In this document: piece by piece, positions 20,441-31,200 of the stretch
Numbering within the stretch: the first letter of the stretch is position 1
Layout of the letters: every line of letters starts with the position of its first letter
Assembly: GCA_017893485.1 (NCBI GenBank)
Contig: CM030358.1
Location: 256,182,477-256,246,476 of the forward strand
DNA length: 64,000 bases
Reading direction: 5' to 3'
DNA from: Hemerocallis citrina
Lineage: Eukaryota > Streptophyta > Magnoliopsida > Asparagales > Asphodelaceae
Program-made: the position numbers and the translations under genes
The notes under the pieces: generated by a model
What the model saw: the letters and a program-made list of their open reading frames with translations, nothing else
Database searches by the model: none
What the model was told of the DNA's origin: nothing

Positions 20441-21184
20441 GCAAAATTCTATATCTTCTGTCAACTATAACATGGCACTTTTCGTTCAAAACCAAAATTT
20501 TGAGTATATAGCCAACGACTGCAACAGGGTTTTTTCGATTTTTCACAAAAATTGGGTAAATAGCCATTGACTAGAGATGCTCTTAAGAGCTATAAGTCAT
20601 ATTGGCTTATATATATATATATATATAAGTTCAAATCGAGATCTGTATTTGTACTACCTATCATACCTTCTTTTGTTTTGTAAATGTACACTGTAGTAGG
20701 GCCTTTAACATATCCATATGCCCTTTCATTAAGAAATACTGCATTTGCTAAACTACCGAAAATATACCCATGTTTTGAATTTTCAATTGGGAAAAAAAAA
20801 TCAAGGGCAACAAGAGGTATCAAAATATATTTTTAAAAAAATTACAAAACAGTAATATATATCATATGGGTTAAATATGCTAAAAGTGAAGTCTTCGGAC
20901 TTCATCCCTTTTATCAAAAAAAAATATGCTAAAAGTATCAATAGAAAACTGATATATACTTGATCCATTTCAAAATATAAGTCAATAAGTCTTTAGGTTT
21001 TGAGATAGATATCTTGTCATTTTTAAATGTCTATTAATTAATTTTTTAAGAAATTTTTTAATTTATTCTTATTTTTTATATTCTTAAAGATCCATTAATT
21101 ATAAAGCATGATAAGTATGATCTTTATAATAGCATTATCGTTTAAAAATTTTAATTTTAAAAAAAGTCTAATACTGTTACACAA
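20441..21184. other. AT-rich DNA without a recognisable gene
   Basis: A minus-strand frame at 20823-20590 is open but matches nothing I know and ends in a TA microsatellite. A 34-bp insertion between direct repeats is listed separately (20873-20936). Confidence 0.5.
20873..20936 (+). mobile_element. 34-bp retroposed fragment between 15-bp direct repeats
   Basis: The repeats aaatatgctaaaagt at 20873-20887 and 20922-20936 are identical. Between them lie 34 bases: a perfect hairpin gaagtc-ttcg-gacttc, a short linker ending ttttatc, and an A run. Long target duplications plus an A tail are the mark of LINE-type retroposition, so this is probably the extreme 3' end of a SINE or LINE. Confidence 0.6.
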
Positions 21185-21724
21185 TCTCTACTATTTTAAT
21201 GGGAGAGTTGGGATTGTAAACAAACAAACCCTAATTTTGTAACTGAGTAAACCCGTGCAATATACGGCCAAACTAAATCCACTAAACATATACGTGTTAT
21301 GCACGTTCAGCTAAACAAAAAAAAAACTGCATCATCTTTTCTGTTTGGAAAAAACCCAAAACCTCTTCATCTTCTCTCTCGTATTCCCGTCGCCACCACA
21401 CGGCCGTTGTGCCGCAGCTCGCTGTCATCCCAAGGCCATTGCGCCGCAGATCGGCGTCCACCCAAGGGTACCTGTCCAACCCCGATTGTTGCATCGCAGA
21501 TTCGCCATCGATCCACCGCCTCTTCACCGGACGAACCAATATTATCTATCGAATCTCGAGCGTTGCTTCGCAGATTTGCCGTCGATCCATCCAATCCCGA
21601 ACGCCGCCAACATTGCCGTTCGCCGTCGGGCCAAGGCTGGCCGTTGAATCTCCAGCGTTGCGCCGCAGCTTCGCCGTTCAGCCAAGGGTACGGCTTTTCT
21701 CTTCTTCTTCTCTTCTTCTACCCA

Positions 21725-23335
21725 TCTACCCAGTTGACAATTTCTCTTATTTTGGTTTTAAGGGTGTTGAGATTAGGGAAAATTAGAAGATTAGAAGCAA
21801 AATTTGGTTGACAATTTGATTGGAGAAGCTTTGGATTTGATTGATCACTGAGGTGAGTGGTGCTTCTTGGTTAATTATGACAATTTTTTTTTCTTTGCTT
21901 TGATGATCTTCTTAAAATGACAGAGAAGTTATCAATTTGGCTTATTTTTGTTTCATGGGTGTTGAGATTAGGGAAAATCAGAAGATTAGAAGAGAAATTT
22001 AGTTCAAGATTTGATTGGAGAAGCTTTGAATTTTATTGCTCACTGAGGTAAATGGTTTGCTTCTTGGTTAATTATGATAATTTTTTATTCTTTGCTTTTG
22101 GTGATTTTTTTGAAAAGACAGAGAAGTTGACAATTTCCCTTATTTGTGTTTTATGGGTGTTAAGATCATAGTCACAAAGTTCCGAATTTATTCATGAAAT
22201 TCGCGAATAAGTCGCGACTATTTCTCTGGCCGATATAGTCTATAGTTTCTTCATTAACTGATTCAGCATTGCTAATATCCACTTACCAAACCGATCAAAA
22301 AAATAATCGCTCAGAAATAAGAAACTTAAGAGATGCATATCAATCTGGGATAATATTTGGTAAGACTTATGGATCCGGGCACAAGGTTCTCAATGGATCA
22401 AGGTTTCTCACAATTAATCAAAATCGTTTTGCTACAGAGGGTTATGCCATATGCATAAAGATCTGTATATTGATTGTTCACTATCGAGTCTCAGTGGAGA
22501 TTCAAATATTTACCTTCACTTCTGTACTACCGTATAACAAGAAATCTTATGTATAACTCACAAATAGATCAACCAAAAAACAAGGAGAAACAACTATGTG
22601 AAGTGGAGCATCACAGTAGTCATTAGAGGTTTAATTAATTTCCTTCCAAAAATTTTATGTTTCACTGAATTTTATTACACGATAGTTGTGTTTCTTTTCT
22701 ATTTTGAATGTGAGAGGTTAATCCTTATTGTGGTATTTTTTTGGTGAATCGTTGTTGTTTGTGTGGTTTCATTAGTCATAACTCATAAGTTCTTTTTATT
22801 AATTTATGTGAAAAGATGGTTGTTAGATTTAAGAGCAAAGGAGATGTGAGATTCTTTTTCATGGTCATACAAGAAGTTAGATAAATTCTTTCAATCTTGA
22901 TCACTTATTTTGGAAAGCTAGCAAACATATAACTATCTTGACATGAAATGACAAAGTTTGTTAAATATATCAAAGTAGTTTAAAAAAATTATGTGAAATA
23001 TTTAAAGATAAAGATTGTATTAAGAGAAACATCCATGATGTTATTACTAATAAATATAATTTTGCTTTGGTGATGGGTACTAATTATTAAGATGTATTAA
23101 ATTTTGTATTTCTTTCTTCCCGAACTTATGCCAAATTTTTTTTCCAAATTTTCCGATTTTTGGTTGATCTCCGAATATTAAATCTTGTCGAATTATTCCC
23201 GAACGCCGGATTTGTGACTATGGTTGAGATTAGGGGAAATCAGAAGATTAGAAGAGAAATTTAGTTGAAAATTTGATTGGAGAAGCTTTGAATTTAATTG
23301 CTCACTTAGGTAAGTGGTGCATTTTTGTAATAAAT
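21725..23335 (+). repeat. ~200-bp tandem repeat in Helitron H1, third copy split by a hAT
   Basis: Copies start near 21737, 21933 and 22128. Each contains gacaatttc..., ggtgttgagattaggg and gattggagaagctttg. The third copy is interrupted at 22166 and resumes at 23223 with the same text, which defines the hAT insertion precisely. Confidence 0.75.
22167..23222. mobile_element. Non-autonomous hAT-like transposon
   Basis: The 1056-bp unit begins CATAGTCACAAAG and ends with the inverted TTTGTGACTATG. The flanking 8-bp duplications GTTAAGAT (22159-22166) and GTTGAGAT (23223-23230) agree at 7 of 8 positions. Uninterrupted repeat copies in the Helitron read GTTGAGAT, so the left copy has mutated. 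Eight-base duplications with short inverted termini indicate the hAT superfamily. No transposase ORF is seen (largest ORF 95 codons, 22269-22556, unrecognised). Confidence 0.75.
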
Positions 23336-23384
23336 TGGGCTTAGAGTTTGTAATGAATTGGAGACTTTGGTTGGGTTGTTTTGT

Positions 23385-23394
23385 TTGTTTGTTT

Positions 23395-23436
<42 letters not shown>
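23385..23436. repeat. Poly(T) run of about 38 bases
   Basis: A (GTTT)n stretch passes into an uninterrupted T run inside Helitron H1. ORFs coding poly-Lys or poly-Phe across it are artefacts. Confidence 0.9.
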
Positions 23437-23437
<1 letters not shown>

Positions 23438-23529
23438 TTGTGATTACTTTTTTCTTTTTCTTAAACACAATTTATTTAATTTGATGACTATTCTTTTTAG
23501 GGAGGTGCATTGCACGTGCATTATACTAG

Positions 23530-24041
23530 TTTTATATTATTACTAAATACTCATTAGAATTAAACAGAAAATGACTTATATTTTGGAGAGAGAGCGAGGG
23601 GAGGGGTTATAGAAGCTAAACCTAAGGGAAAGAGAGACAGGGAGGGATGGTGGAGGTCACGTGGGGTCTTGGAGTCAAAGCACATAGAGCGCAGGTACAC
23701 AGTATAGCTGTCGGCCATGAGACTAGCTGTCACTTTCATCGGGAATGGGTCCGAGTTTGTGTTGAGTTTGAGCTCTCATCCGATCTATACCCGACAGATT
23801 GGCCCTGCCCGCAATGCCCGTACTGCCCCCTCACCCTCTCCTACTAATTACACTAAACCCCATGTAAAGATTCCTCTTTCTTCTTATACTCCCCTACTCA
23901 AACTTCAATTTGCAATTTCCTAAACTTCAATTTGCAAATCAGTCACTTGACTAACCACTTGATTCTTTCTAATTAGCTTTTTTAATAGACTTCAAATAGA
24001 TCCCTTTTTGATTTTTTTGTTTTGTTTTGTTTTATTTTTTT
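23530..24041. other. Unassigned DNA, partly duplicated at 25.4 kb
   Basis: Purine-rich text (23583-23650) is followed by 23650-23850, open in two frames without recognisable motifs. From 23849 to 23960 the text (taaacccca..., caatttgcaa) recurs in diverged form at 25388-25480. Confidence 0.5.
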
Positions 24042-24575
24042 GGGTTTTTAACATGTATGTCCTTAACAAATATGCAAATATCACATATATCCCTCACAAA
24101 TGTGTATTTTCATATTTATCCCTAACAATGTGTGTCCAACCTCTTAGTTACCTCTTAAGTGTAAAGTACATTAAAAATATAAAAATGTATAAAATATAAA
24201 ATTATATTTAAATAGATTTTATGTAAAATGACTGAAATATCCTTCCTCCACTAGTCAATCTTCTTCTTCTTATTTTTTATAAACTCGATCGACTATAAAA
24301 CCAACTGAAACACATCAACAATTCTCAATTTTTATTCAATTTTCTTAATAAATGGACAAATTTACAGTACATCTTTGTAATTTCATCTTCTTTATCATGT
24401 TTTCTAGTCAAATTCGCCACTAATTTTATAAATTTCAAATACACATAGTTTGAAGCAATTTTAAGGGTAAATAAGAAATGAGATCATATTATTAGGGGCA
24501 TGTATGAAAATACACATTTTTGAAGGGTATATATGATATTAGCATATTTGTTAGGGGTATATGTGTTAAAAACCC
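24042..24575. mobile_element. Foldback transposon, MULE-like (534 bp)
   Basis: The ends GGGTTTTTAACA... and ...TGTTAAAAACCC are inverted repeats that pair imperfectly over about 85 bases (24042-24125 with 24490-24575). The flanks TATTTTTTT (24033-24041 and 24576-24584) would be a 9-bp duplication, but they are low complexity. Long terminal inverted repeats with a 9-bp duplication suggest Mutator-like origin. No coding capacity. Confidence 0.6.
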
Positions 24576-24927
24576 TATTTTTTTTTATTTTTTGCATTTA
24601 GCCGTAGTGGTCATCCACACTGCAGAGAGAAACATTTTTCAAAATTTCTGATTAGTTTCGTATAAGACCGAAGTCAAACTTATAATCTTTCATTTAAGAA
24701 TGAAAAATTTGGTCAATTACAGTACTACAAGTGATTAACGTAGTATATATATTAGTATGTATATTAGCAAAGTCGGTATGAACAACCAATGATTAACCTC
24801 TCTAAGGAGAATGATAATGTCACTTAGTTTGTAAGTGCTTGGGGTGAAGATTTGTGCTTCTCATATTGTTTTTGTAGTGAAGAAGGTAACTGAGACTGAC
24901 GTTAGAGGAGGTAACTAATTAAGTTAT
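24576..24927. other. AT-rich DNA without a recognisable gene
   Basis: No open frame of note. The last 45 bases (from about 24880) begin a segment that recurs at 26456, see the duplication entry. Confidence 0.5.
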
Positions 24928-25490
24928 GAGTAATGTTACATACACTACTAATTTCACTACATTTTTCTTCACTGTCTTAAGTGGCACACTCCAATAAGTA
25001 GGAGAATATAGAATATGTGGGAGAACTCTTTAATAGGAATATGTCACCTGAGATAGTGAAAAAAAATGTAACGAAATTGGTAGTGACTAAAGCATTACTC
25101 TTAAGTTATTGTAGAAGATAATATAGAGAAGGTTGAAGGGCCTGCTCTTTCTAAACTTTCTCATTCAACTATGTAATTGCCTATTAGCTTCTTTTCTTTT
25201 CTTTCTCCACATCATGTTGTTGTCGTTTTAGTCACCCTTTTAGACAGATAAAGAGAGATGTATAGATCAAAAGTCATTTAGTATATACCTTAGCTTAGGG
25301 TCATCGTGTTCAAAATTTCAAAGCATTCTCCCACGTATTGTCATAAACTTGGACATTCTTTAACAAACACCGCTTCAATATGGAAGCAAATTAACAACAC
25401 TAAACCCCAGGTAAAAGATTCCTCTTTCTTCTAATAATCCCCTCTTAAAGCTTCAATTTGCAATTCAGTCATGATTCTAATTCCTTTTTT
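24880..25490 (+). repeat. Diverged duplicated segment, copy 1
   Basis: Apart from the MITE, the text is collinear with 26456-26812: gaggtaact..., cttttcttt..., gtcgt..tagtcac, aacttgga..., cttcaatat..gcaaattaa. Similarity is patchy with small indels. The tail (25388-25480) also matches 23849-23960. Confidence 0.55.
24928..25100. mobile_element. 173-bp MITE with 9-bp target duplication
   Basis: The left end gagtaatgttac and right end gtaa..cattactc are inverted, with pairing over about 75 bases per side. The flanks TTAAGTTAT (24919-24927 and 25101-25109) are identical. A diverged copy of the surrounding segment near 26480 lacks it, giving an empty site. A 9-bp duplication suggests a Mutator-like MITE. 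Confidence 0.75.
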
Positions 25491-26455
25491 TTTTTTTTTT
25501 TTTGTTAAAGAAAAACGCAGAGATATGTATATTTAGCAAAAAAAAAAATACACTTAAGAAACCTAAACTTAAACTGTCATCCTATTAGATTATTAATTAT
25601 TAACAAAACTCAGATTAGCTTTACTTCAATCTGTAATAACAAACTCAAAAACAACTTCGCTACCATGTTCAATCTGTAGTGAGAGGCTGTTGCATTTACA
25701 AACGGCTTCAAGCATAGAAGCTGATCAAGATTGATATCAATAAGGTGTCATTGCCCCATGCACTCTAAATCCACGTACCACTGTCAGAATATTGGTATGA
25801 TTTTTCTCCAACAGTACTTTTCTGTTGCAACATTAGCCACAAAATTGTGGTATCCCTTGATGTTCACTACCTGGCCCTCCACCGTACTTCTTGTCGAGTT
25901 AGCGCAATTCTAGCCATCCGGCTTTATCAATTTAGCAAACAATGACTCCAGCAACTAAACTGATGAACAATCATTTTGGCATCCATCATGTACAGCAGCT
26001 CTCCAAAGTTGAAAGTCTGGATGAATTCAATCTGGTACCGGGCATTCCAACAGTACTCGTGGAGCTGACAAATGGCTTGGCATCTTGGATTAATTGGGTG
26101 GAGAAAACCACTTTGCGCGAAAGGAATAGGAAGTTCATATTCTCGTACATCAATGACAACTAGGGACCAGTAAGCACGTCTTTTCTCCAGTCATCTATAT
26201 ATGTAACGAGAAGTGTCAACATATCAATGATCCATCTTCCTTAATTTGTTTTGTTCTGTTTTTTGTTTTTTTGTTTTTTTGTTGTTTTTTTTGTTTTGTT
26301 TTAGTAGTCTCACACGGAGTCAGTATATACAACCCATATAATCAACCTCTACGAGTAGAAGGATATATAATGGCATGAATGTGTTTAATTATCGAGTGTT
26401 CAGTTCAGCTCTCAAAAGTGTTTTTTTATTTTATTTTATAAAATACATATTTATG
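25491..26455. other. Unassigned DNA between the duplicated segments
   Basis: It has a T run at 25487-25503. A frame at 25942-26163 (+, 73 codons) and one at 25731-25913 (+) are open. The minus strand over 25900-25700 also gives protein-like text with stops. None matches a family I recognise. It may be a decayed host-gene fragment. T-rich simple sequence (26245-26300) follows. Confidence 0.35.
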
Positions 26456-26812
26456 GCAATGGCGGAGATTGATGCTAGAAGAGGTAATTGAGTCAATACA
26501 GATAATACAGATGAAGGTTCAAGCCTACTAATGCTTCGTCTTAACTATCCCATTGCCTAGTATATTCTTTTCTTTGCTTTCACCACTGGCACTGCCTGTT
26601 CTTGTCGTCCTAGTCACGTACCCCTTTTAGAAAGAAACAGAGACGGTGTACGTATAGGCCAAACGTCTTTTAGTGTTTTTTCATGAGGCAACTAAGCCTT
26701 GCCTTTAAGATCATGGGTGTTCACATGCAAAGCAAATTCCCACATAATTGTCTCAAACTTGGATCTTAAGACCACTTCAATATAGCAGCAAATTAATCAC
26801 ACAAAACAAAAT
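26456..26812 (+). repeat. Diverged duplicated segment, copy 2
   Basis: Collinear with 24880-25440 but without the MITE. Nothing in it looks coding. Confidence 0.55.
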
Positions 26813-27227
26813 TTCATTAATTTTTGCAATTGAAAATTGTATGCAATTTGTAAATTAGAAAAGGGTCAAAGTGCAGAATCTTATAAGAGAGGAAAAAGAC
26901 AAATAAGCCTTCCCCGTGCTTTCCGGGCACTTCAACTTCCTTTCTCTCTGCACGTCGCTTTCGACTGTTTACCGCCCAATCCGATCTGTCCTCCCTCCTT
27001 CACCCAATCACATTCCTCCACGTGAACACAACTATTTTACCATTAAATAAATTAGTAATTTACACGTGTGACGTATGTCTTTATAAATATAATTTCTTAA
27101 AATAAAAATTTAGAAATTATCTAAATTTGAATTTAAAACATTATTTATAATAGTTATGTACGTGTGTCGTACGGATTGGTAGATTGACAAATGACACTAA
27201 GGCCTTCTCCTATTATAATATTAGAGA
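26813..27227 (-). mobile_element. Possible Helitron H3, 5' end on the minus strand at 27227
   Basis: On the minus strand TCTCTAATATTATAATAGGAGAAGG starts at 27227 after an A, as Helitrons do. The next bases match H2 (18735-18791), including aaggccttagt and the following atttgt..atctacca. A matching 3' end was not identified, so the extent to the left is unknown. The ORF at 26837-27025 (+) has no recognisable motif. Confidence 0.4.
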
Positions 27228-27508
27228 TTAGAGATTAGAGATAGAGATATTCAATCCCCGGTAAGATTCTCCGCCTTACTCTCACACCACTTACACCATT
27301 TTTTTATGAACCCTTTTTCCTTTTTAATTTTTTCTTTATTTTTCATTTCCTTTAATCATATACTATTATAAAAACAAAGTGTGCCTGTCCTCGTACTTCT
27401 ATAATAGATGAAGAAAAAGAAAGTTTTATTTTTAATTTTTTTAAAAATAAAGATTGATGTTTATGAGTGCTACTCAATTTATAAGATCAATGATATTTAA
27501 CTAGTAAC
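27228..27508. other. AT-rich DNA without a recognisable gene
   Basis: Only short frames are present. It ends at the target duplication of the LINE. Confidence 0.6.
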
Positions 27509-27523
27509 AATCTAATCATACAC

Positions 27524-28243
27524 AGGCTCAAAATTGGGTGGCCTTCATGTTACAATGGATTATCTATGTGAACATGGTCCTAGGCTCAAAATTGGAGTGG
27601 AAAATCAAACTTTAACAAAAATTCAATGTCCTGGATCAAGGTAAAAGTACTCGGCCACCTGCTGCTTCCCCTCCTAACCTTCTTCTTCACTGTAAGCTTC
27701 ATCTGAAGTGTAGGGCGGTGCCGTACTTGCAGCTCCACCTTCAACCGCTTACCCACCACTCTTCTCGGACTTCTTCTTCTTCGACAACACTTGCTTCCTT
27801 CTCCTTCCATTTCCTCATCATCAAGTTCTACAAGTTCCCAACCCTTCGGACCTTCAGCTTCATTCCGTCATGCTATCGGAGTTGTAGTTGAGCGGGGTTG
27901 GGCCCAATGAGCGGGCACGACACACCGTCAACACTCCGACCCCTGACCCCCCAACCACTGAGGCCATTCCACCCCCACCGCAACCTACGACTATCCCTAT
28001 CCCAAACCCACCCTTGATCATCCCCCCCGAGAAGGATTCCCCTAGGCTCAGACGGGCTGTTTCCTCCCCCACGGGCACACCGAAGTGCACATCATCGATA
28101 GGGGAATAGAGCCAATGGTCATCATTGCCAGTGGGAGGAGAGGCTGCCGTCGGGACGAGCCCATAGAGGGGGTCCTCCTACGAGCCACTATGGGCGTAAA
28201 AGAACCACCCCGATGATCCAACGCCACTCTAACTGCCATCACC
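27524..28243 (+). other. 5' region of the LINE
   Basis: It begins aggctcaaaattgg, which is repeated once 50 bases later (27574). Pro-rich open text at 27888-28109 (+) may be a decayed ORF1 N-terminus or leader. L1 elements have an internal promoter in this region. No specific box can be named. Confidence 0.45.
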
Positions 28244-31200
28244 TTGCTCAGAGAAAGAGAAACTATGACCATCAGCCATAGCCAGAGAGGCACCACAAGC
28301 ACAACAACAATCACAGCTATCACAGGGGTCAGGGACAACAGTCCTACAGTAACTATACCAAAGATAGGGCATCCCACAAGCAAGCTCACCTCCCCAAACA
28401 CCACAACTCTACTAGTCCACCCCCTCCGAGGTCTTCCTCACACCACAACTTACCTCCAAAAGATTCTCCCCCCCTCCTCTAAACACTTGGCATCTTCTTC
28501 GCACCATCCGCATCAATCCCTCCCACTGTATGAACACATCGACCCTCTCAAGTCCATCGTGGTCTAGGACCAACGAGGGGAACCAGACGAGACTACAGAG
28601 GGGGTGGTCCAACCTGAGAGTGGAGATTCATCGGAAAAAATGGCAGGAAGTATCCCGAAGAGAAAAGAATAAAGCCAGGACCCCTCCACCTTCACAACAG
28701 GAAAACAGAAAAAAGCAAAGAAAAGAAAAACGAAAGCCGGTACCATGCTTCAATTGTGGAGATTTGGGACACTACCGGAGTGAGTGCACTAAGGAGGTCA
28801 GATGCTTGAGATGTATGAAGTGGGGCCACATGTCTTACTTTTGCACGAACGTCGTCAACTCCAACATTGACGATGACCGGGTGGTGTGCAGGGGCAGGTC
28901 GCCAGACAATCCAACCCTGATCAAACTTACTAACAGCCTTGATACAATCAAGAACGAAGAAAAGTGGTTGCAGTAGTGGTGTGCGATAGCACGAGTGAAG
29001 ACTGGTAGGCCTTCGGAGACTCACCTTCTCTAAGCATTGAATTTGAAATGGCCAATGAGGACCCACAGAGATTGGGTAGCAAAGAGAATGTGCCACCAGC
29101 AATTTCTGGTGTCGTTCCCTTCGCCAGAGAAGATGACAGAGGTCACTGGAATGGGCACGGTCGACTTCGGGCACTTTCAGGTGGAGTTTCAAGCATGGTA
29201 AACAAGCTTTGGGGCAGAGCTCCCTCAGGACGAAAGGTACTGGATATCGATACATAATGTCCCCTTGCACTTTTGGAAGAAAGAAGCACTACAGGAGATT
29301 GTCTCTGACTTCGGGACAGTGGTCGACATCGACGAGAAGACGATTCGTCGCTCCGAGATCGTATCGGCGAGGATAATGATCAGGAGCAGCGACAACTCCC
29401 TTATGCCACCCCTTGCCAAAGTCTTCTCTTTTGAGAAATACTATCTAATCCGGTTTGTTCTCGACAAGAGGGCGGAATCAAAAGCGGAGCTCCTAGCCAT
29501 CACGTCCCCTACTCCTTCCCCAGCTTTCAGAGATGGTCGCACCTTTAAACAGGTAGTCTCACATGAGTGGGATCTTACCATTGACGGGGCACATGAGCTT
29601 GAGCGTGCTCACCGAGAAGTGATCAAGGCAGCCAGAAGGGTGGAGATCCACTGGGAGCCTACGATGGATGGATCCTTTCTTCTCAACTCAGGGCGGATCT
29701 CCGTTGGTCAAGATCGAGAGTCGACCAAGAGATCCAATGGTCAGGATGGTTCATTTCTGGCTTTGGCAAAATCCACTCCACCAGAGGCAAACAAGGGGGA
29801 ACAGGGCCAAAAAGTTTCCCAAAGTGGCAGTCAAACTCTGCATAGTGGAGAGGAGGTACGAAAAGGGGAACAGAGAGGGGAGCCAGAACCTGCAGGGCCT
29901 GGAAATAGCAAAAACCATCTTCGACATGACATGCAAAGAGGCTCTCCAACAGGGAAAAAGGCAGGAAAAAAGGTGCAAACTTTGGGTCCACTGATGCTTT
30001 GGGCCAAGAAGGTGGACCAAAAGCACATCAGCTCTCCAAAAGGGAAAGAAGGGAGTTGTTGGGGTCAGGAGTTGTTGGAGCAGAAGGCAGTTGCCATTTC
30101 TAGGAAGAAGACGAACTTAGAGGTACTCACATCCAGGGAAGAAAGCTCAAAAGAGGGCGTAAAGAGCTTGGGGGGTGAAGCACAGGGATATGTTTCAACG
30201 CCTCGATATCGAGTCCCCAGGCCTTGATAACGATTCCCAAAGCTATGACCGCAGGGACCCCCACTCACATCGAGACACCTGGCGATTGCTTCAGAGGGCT
30301 GAAGCCAATGATACTAAGTCACAACTTAGCCCATCCTGCCCCACTCACAGCACAAGTTTCGAGCTCCCAAGCGAAACAAACAAGGCCCATCGTGAATGGG
30401 GCCGGGTTAGAAGAACCCCAAAGGTCGGTTCAGCTTCTTATAGAAGAGAAAATGGTTCTTGGGCCCAAAGAGGGGCCCAGTCCAGGGGGAGTGAGAGTTA
30501 TGGGCTCAAATGGTGATTCAGTGGGCACAAATGAGTGTGTCCAAATCTCAACTCTTGACGTTGATGAAGATGACTGTGATGATAGGCTTAACCTCGATGA
30601 TGACTACGTCTACTCAGATGGGGAGTCGATTGACTCAGATGTTGATTCTTGATTTTGATGATTACAACACAATACAAATTTGTTGTGCTACTTCTTAGAT
30701 ATTACAGGATATACACAAAGGCAAAATATTCTAACAAGCTTTACAAGGTTCTTAAAGTAAGTTGATCAAGCAAAAGCTACAAACAAAGTTCTTATAGCTA
30801 ATTGATCAAGAAAGCTACAAGGTTGACAGCTTCAAAGAAAAAGGCAAAGACTAAAAGCTCCATCTCAAGACTCAAGACTCAAGACAAGACCTATGCTTCA
30901 ATTTGTTGTATTAAGTGTCTTGTAACAATTGTAACTTTTTTTATTTCTTTGAGTCTTAGAAATTCTGTAATAGCCTTGTCACACACACTCACACATATCT
31001 TTAACATAATTAAGTGTTTTTTCAAACTTAAAAAGATCGAAACAAGATTGAAAAAGCTCAGCTGTTAAGTACCAGTCGACCGCCATTAGGCACCAGTTGA
31101 CTTTCCTAGTATGAAACTGTCTAAACTTATTCAAACTCTGACCAGTCGACTCATAACGGCAACCCAGTAGACTGTTCAAGTTGTTTCGATAGTTTACTGA

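Larger units (their letters stand above)
21185..23529 (+). mobile_element. Helitron H1, containing a hAT insertion
   Basis: The 5' end TCTCTACTATTTTAATGGGAGAG follows an A (21184). The 3' end is CTAG at 23529 before a T (23530), preceded by a short palindromic hairpin (gtgcattgcac, 23505-23515). These are the expected Helitron signatures: 5' TC, 3' CTRR, A/T target, no duplication. There is no Rep/helicase gene, so it is non-autonomous. Inside are a GC-richer 5' segment (21380-21700), about three copies of a ~200-bp tandem repeat, a hAT insertion and a long T run. Without the hAT it is about 1.28 kb. Confidence 0.7.

Noticed and set aside
21299..21811. ORFs of 100-170 codons open in all three plus frames and on the minus strand
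   Set aside because: Stop-poor GC-rich sequence with internal short repeats inside a Helitron. No frame is favoured and no motif is seen.
23193..23546. ORFs coding poly-Lys or poly-Phe
   Set aside because: They read through a poly(T) run and are artefacts of low complexity.
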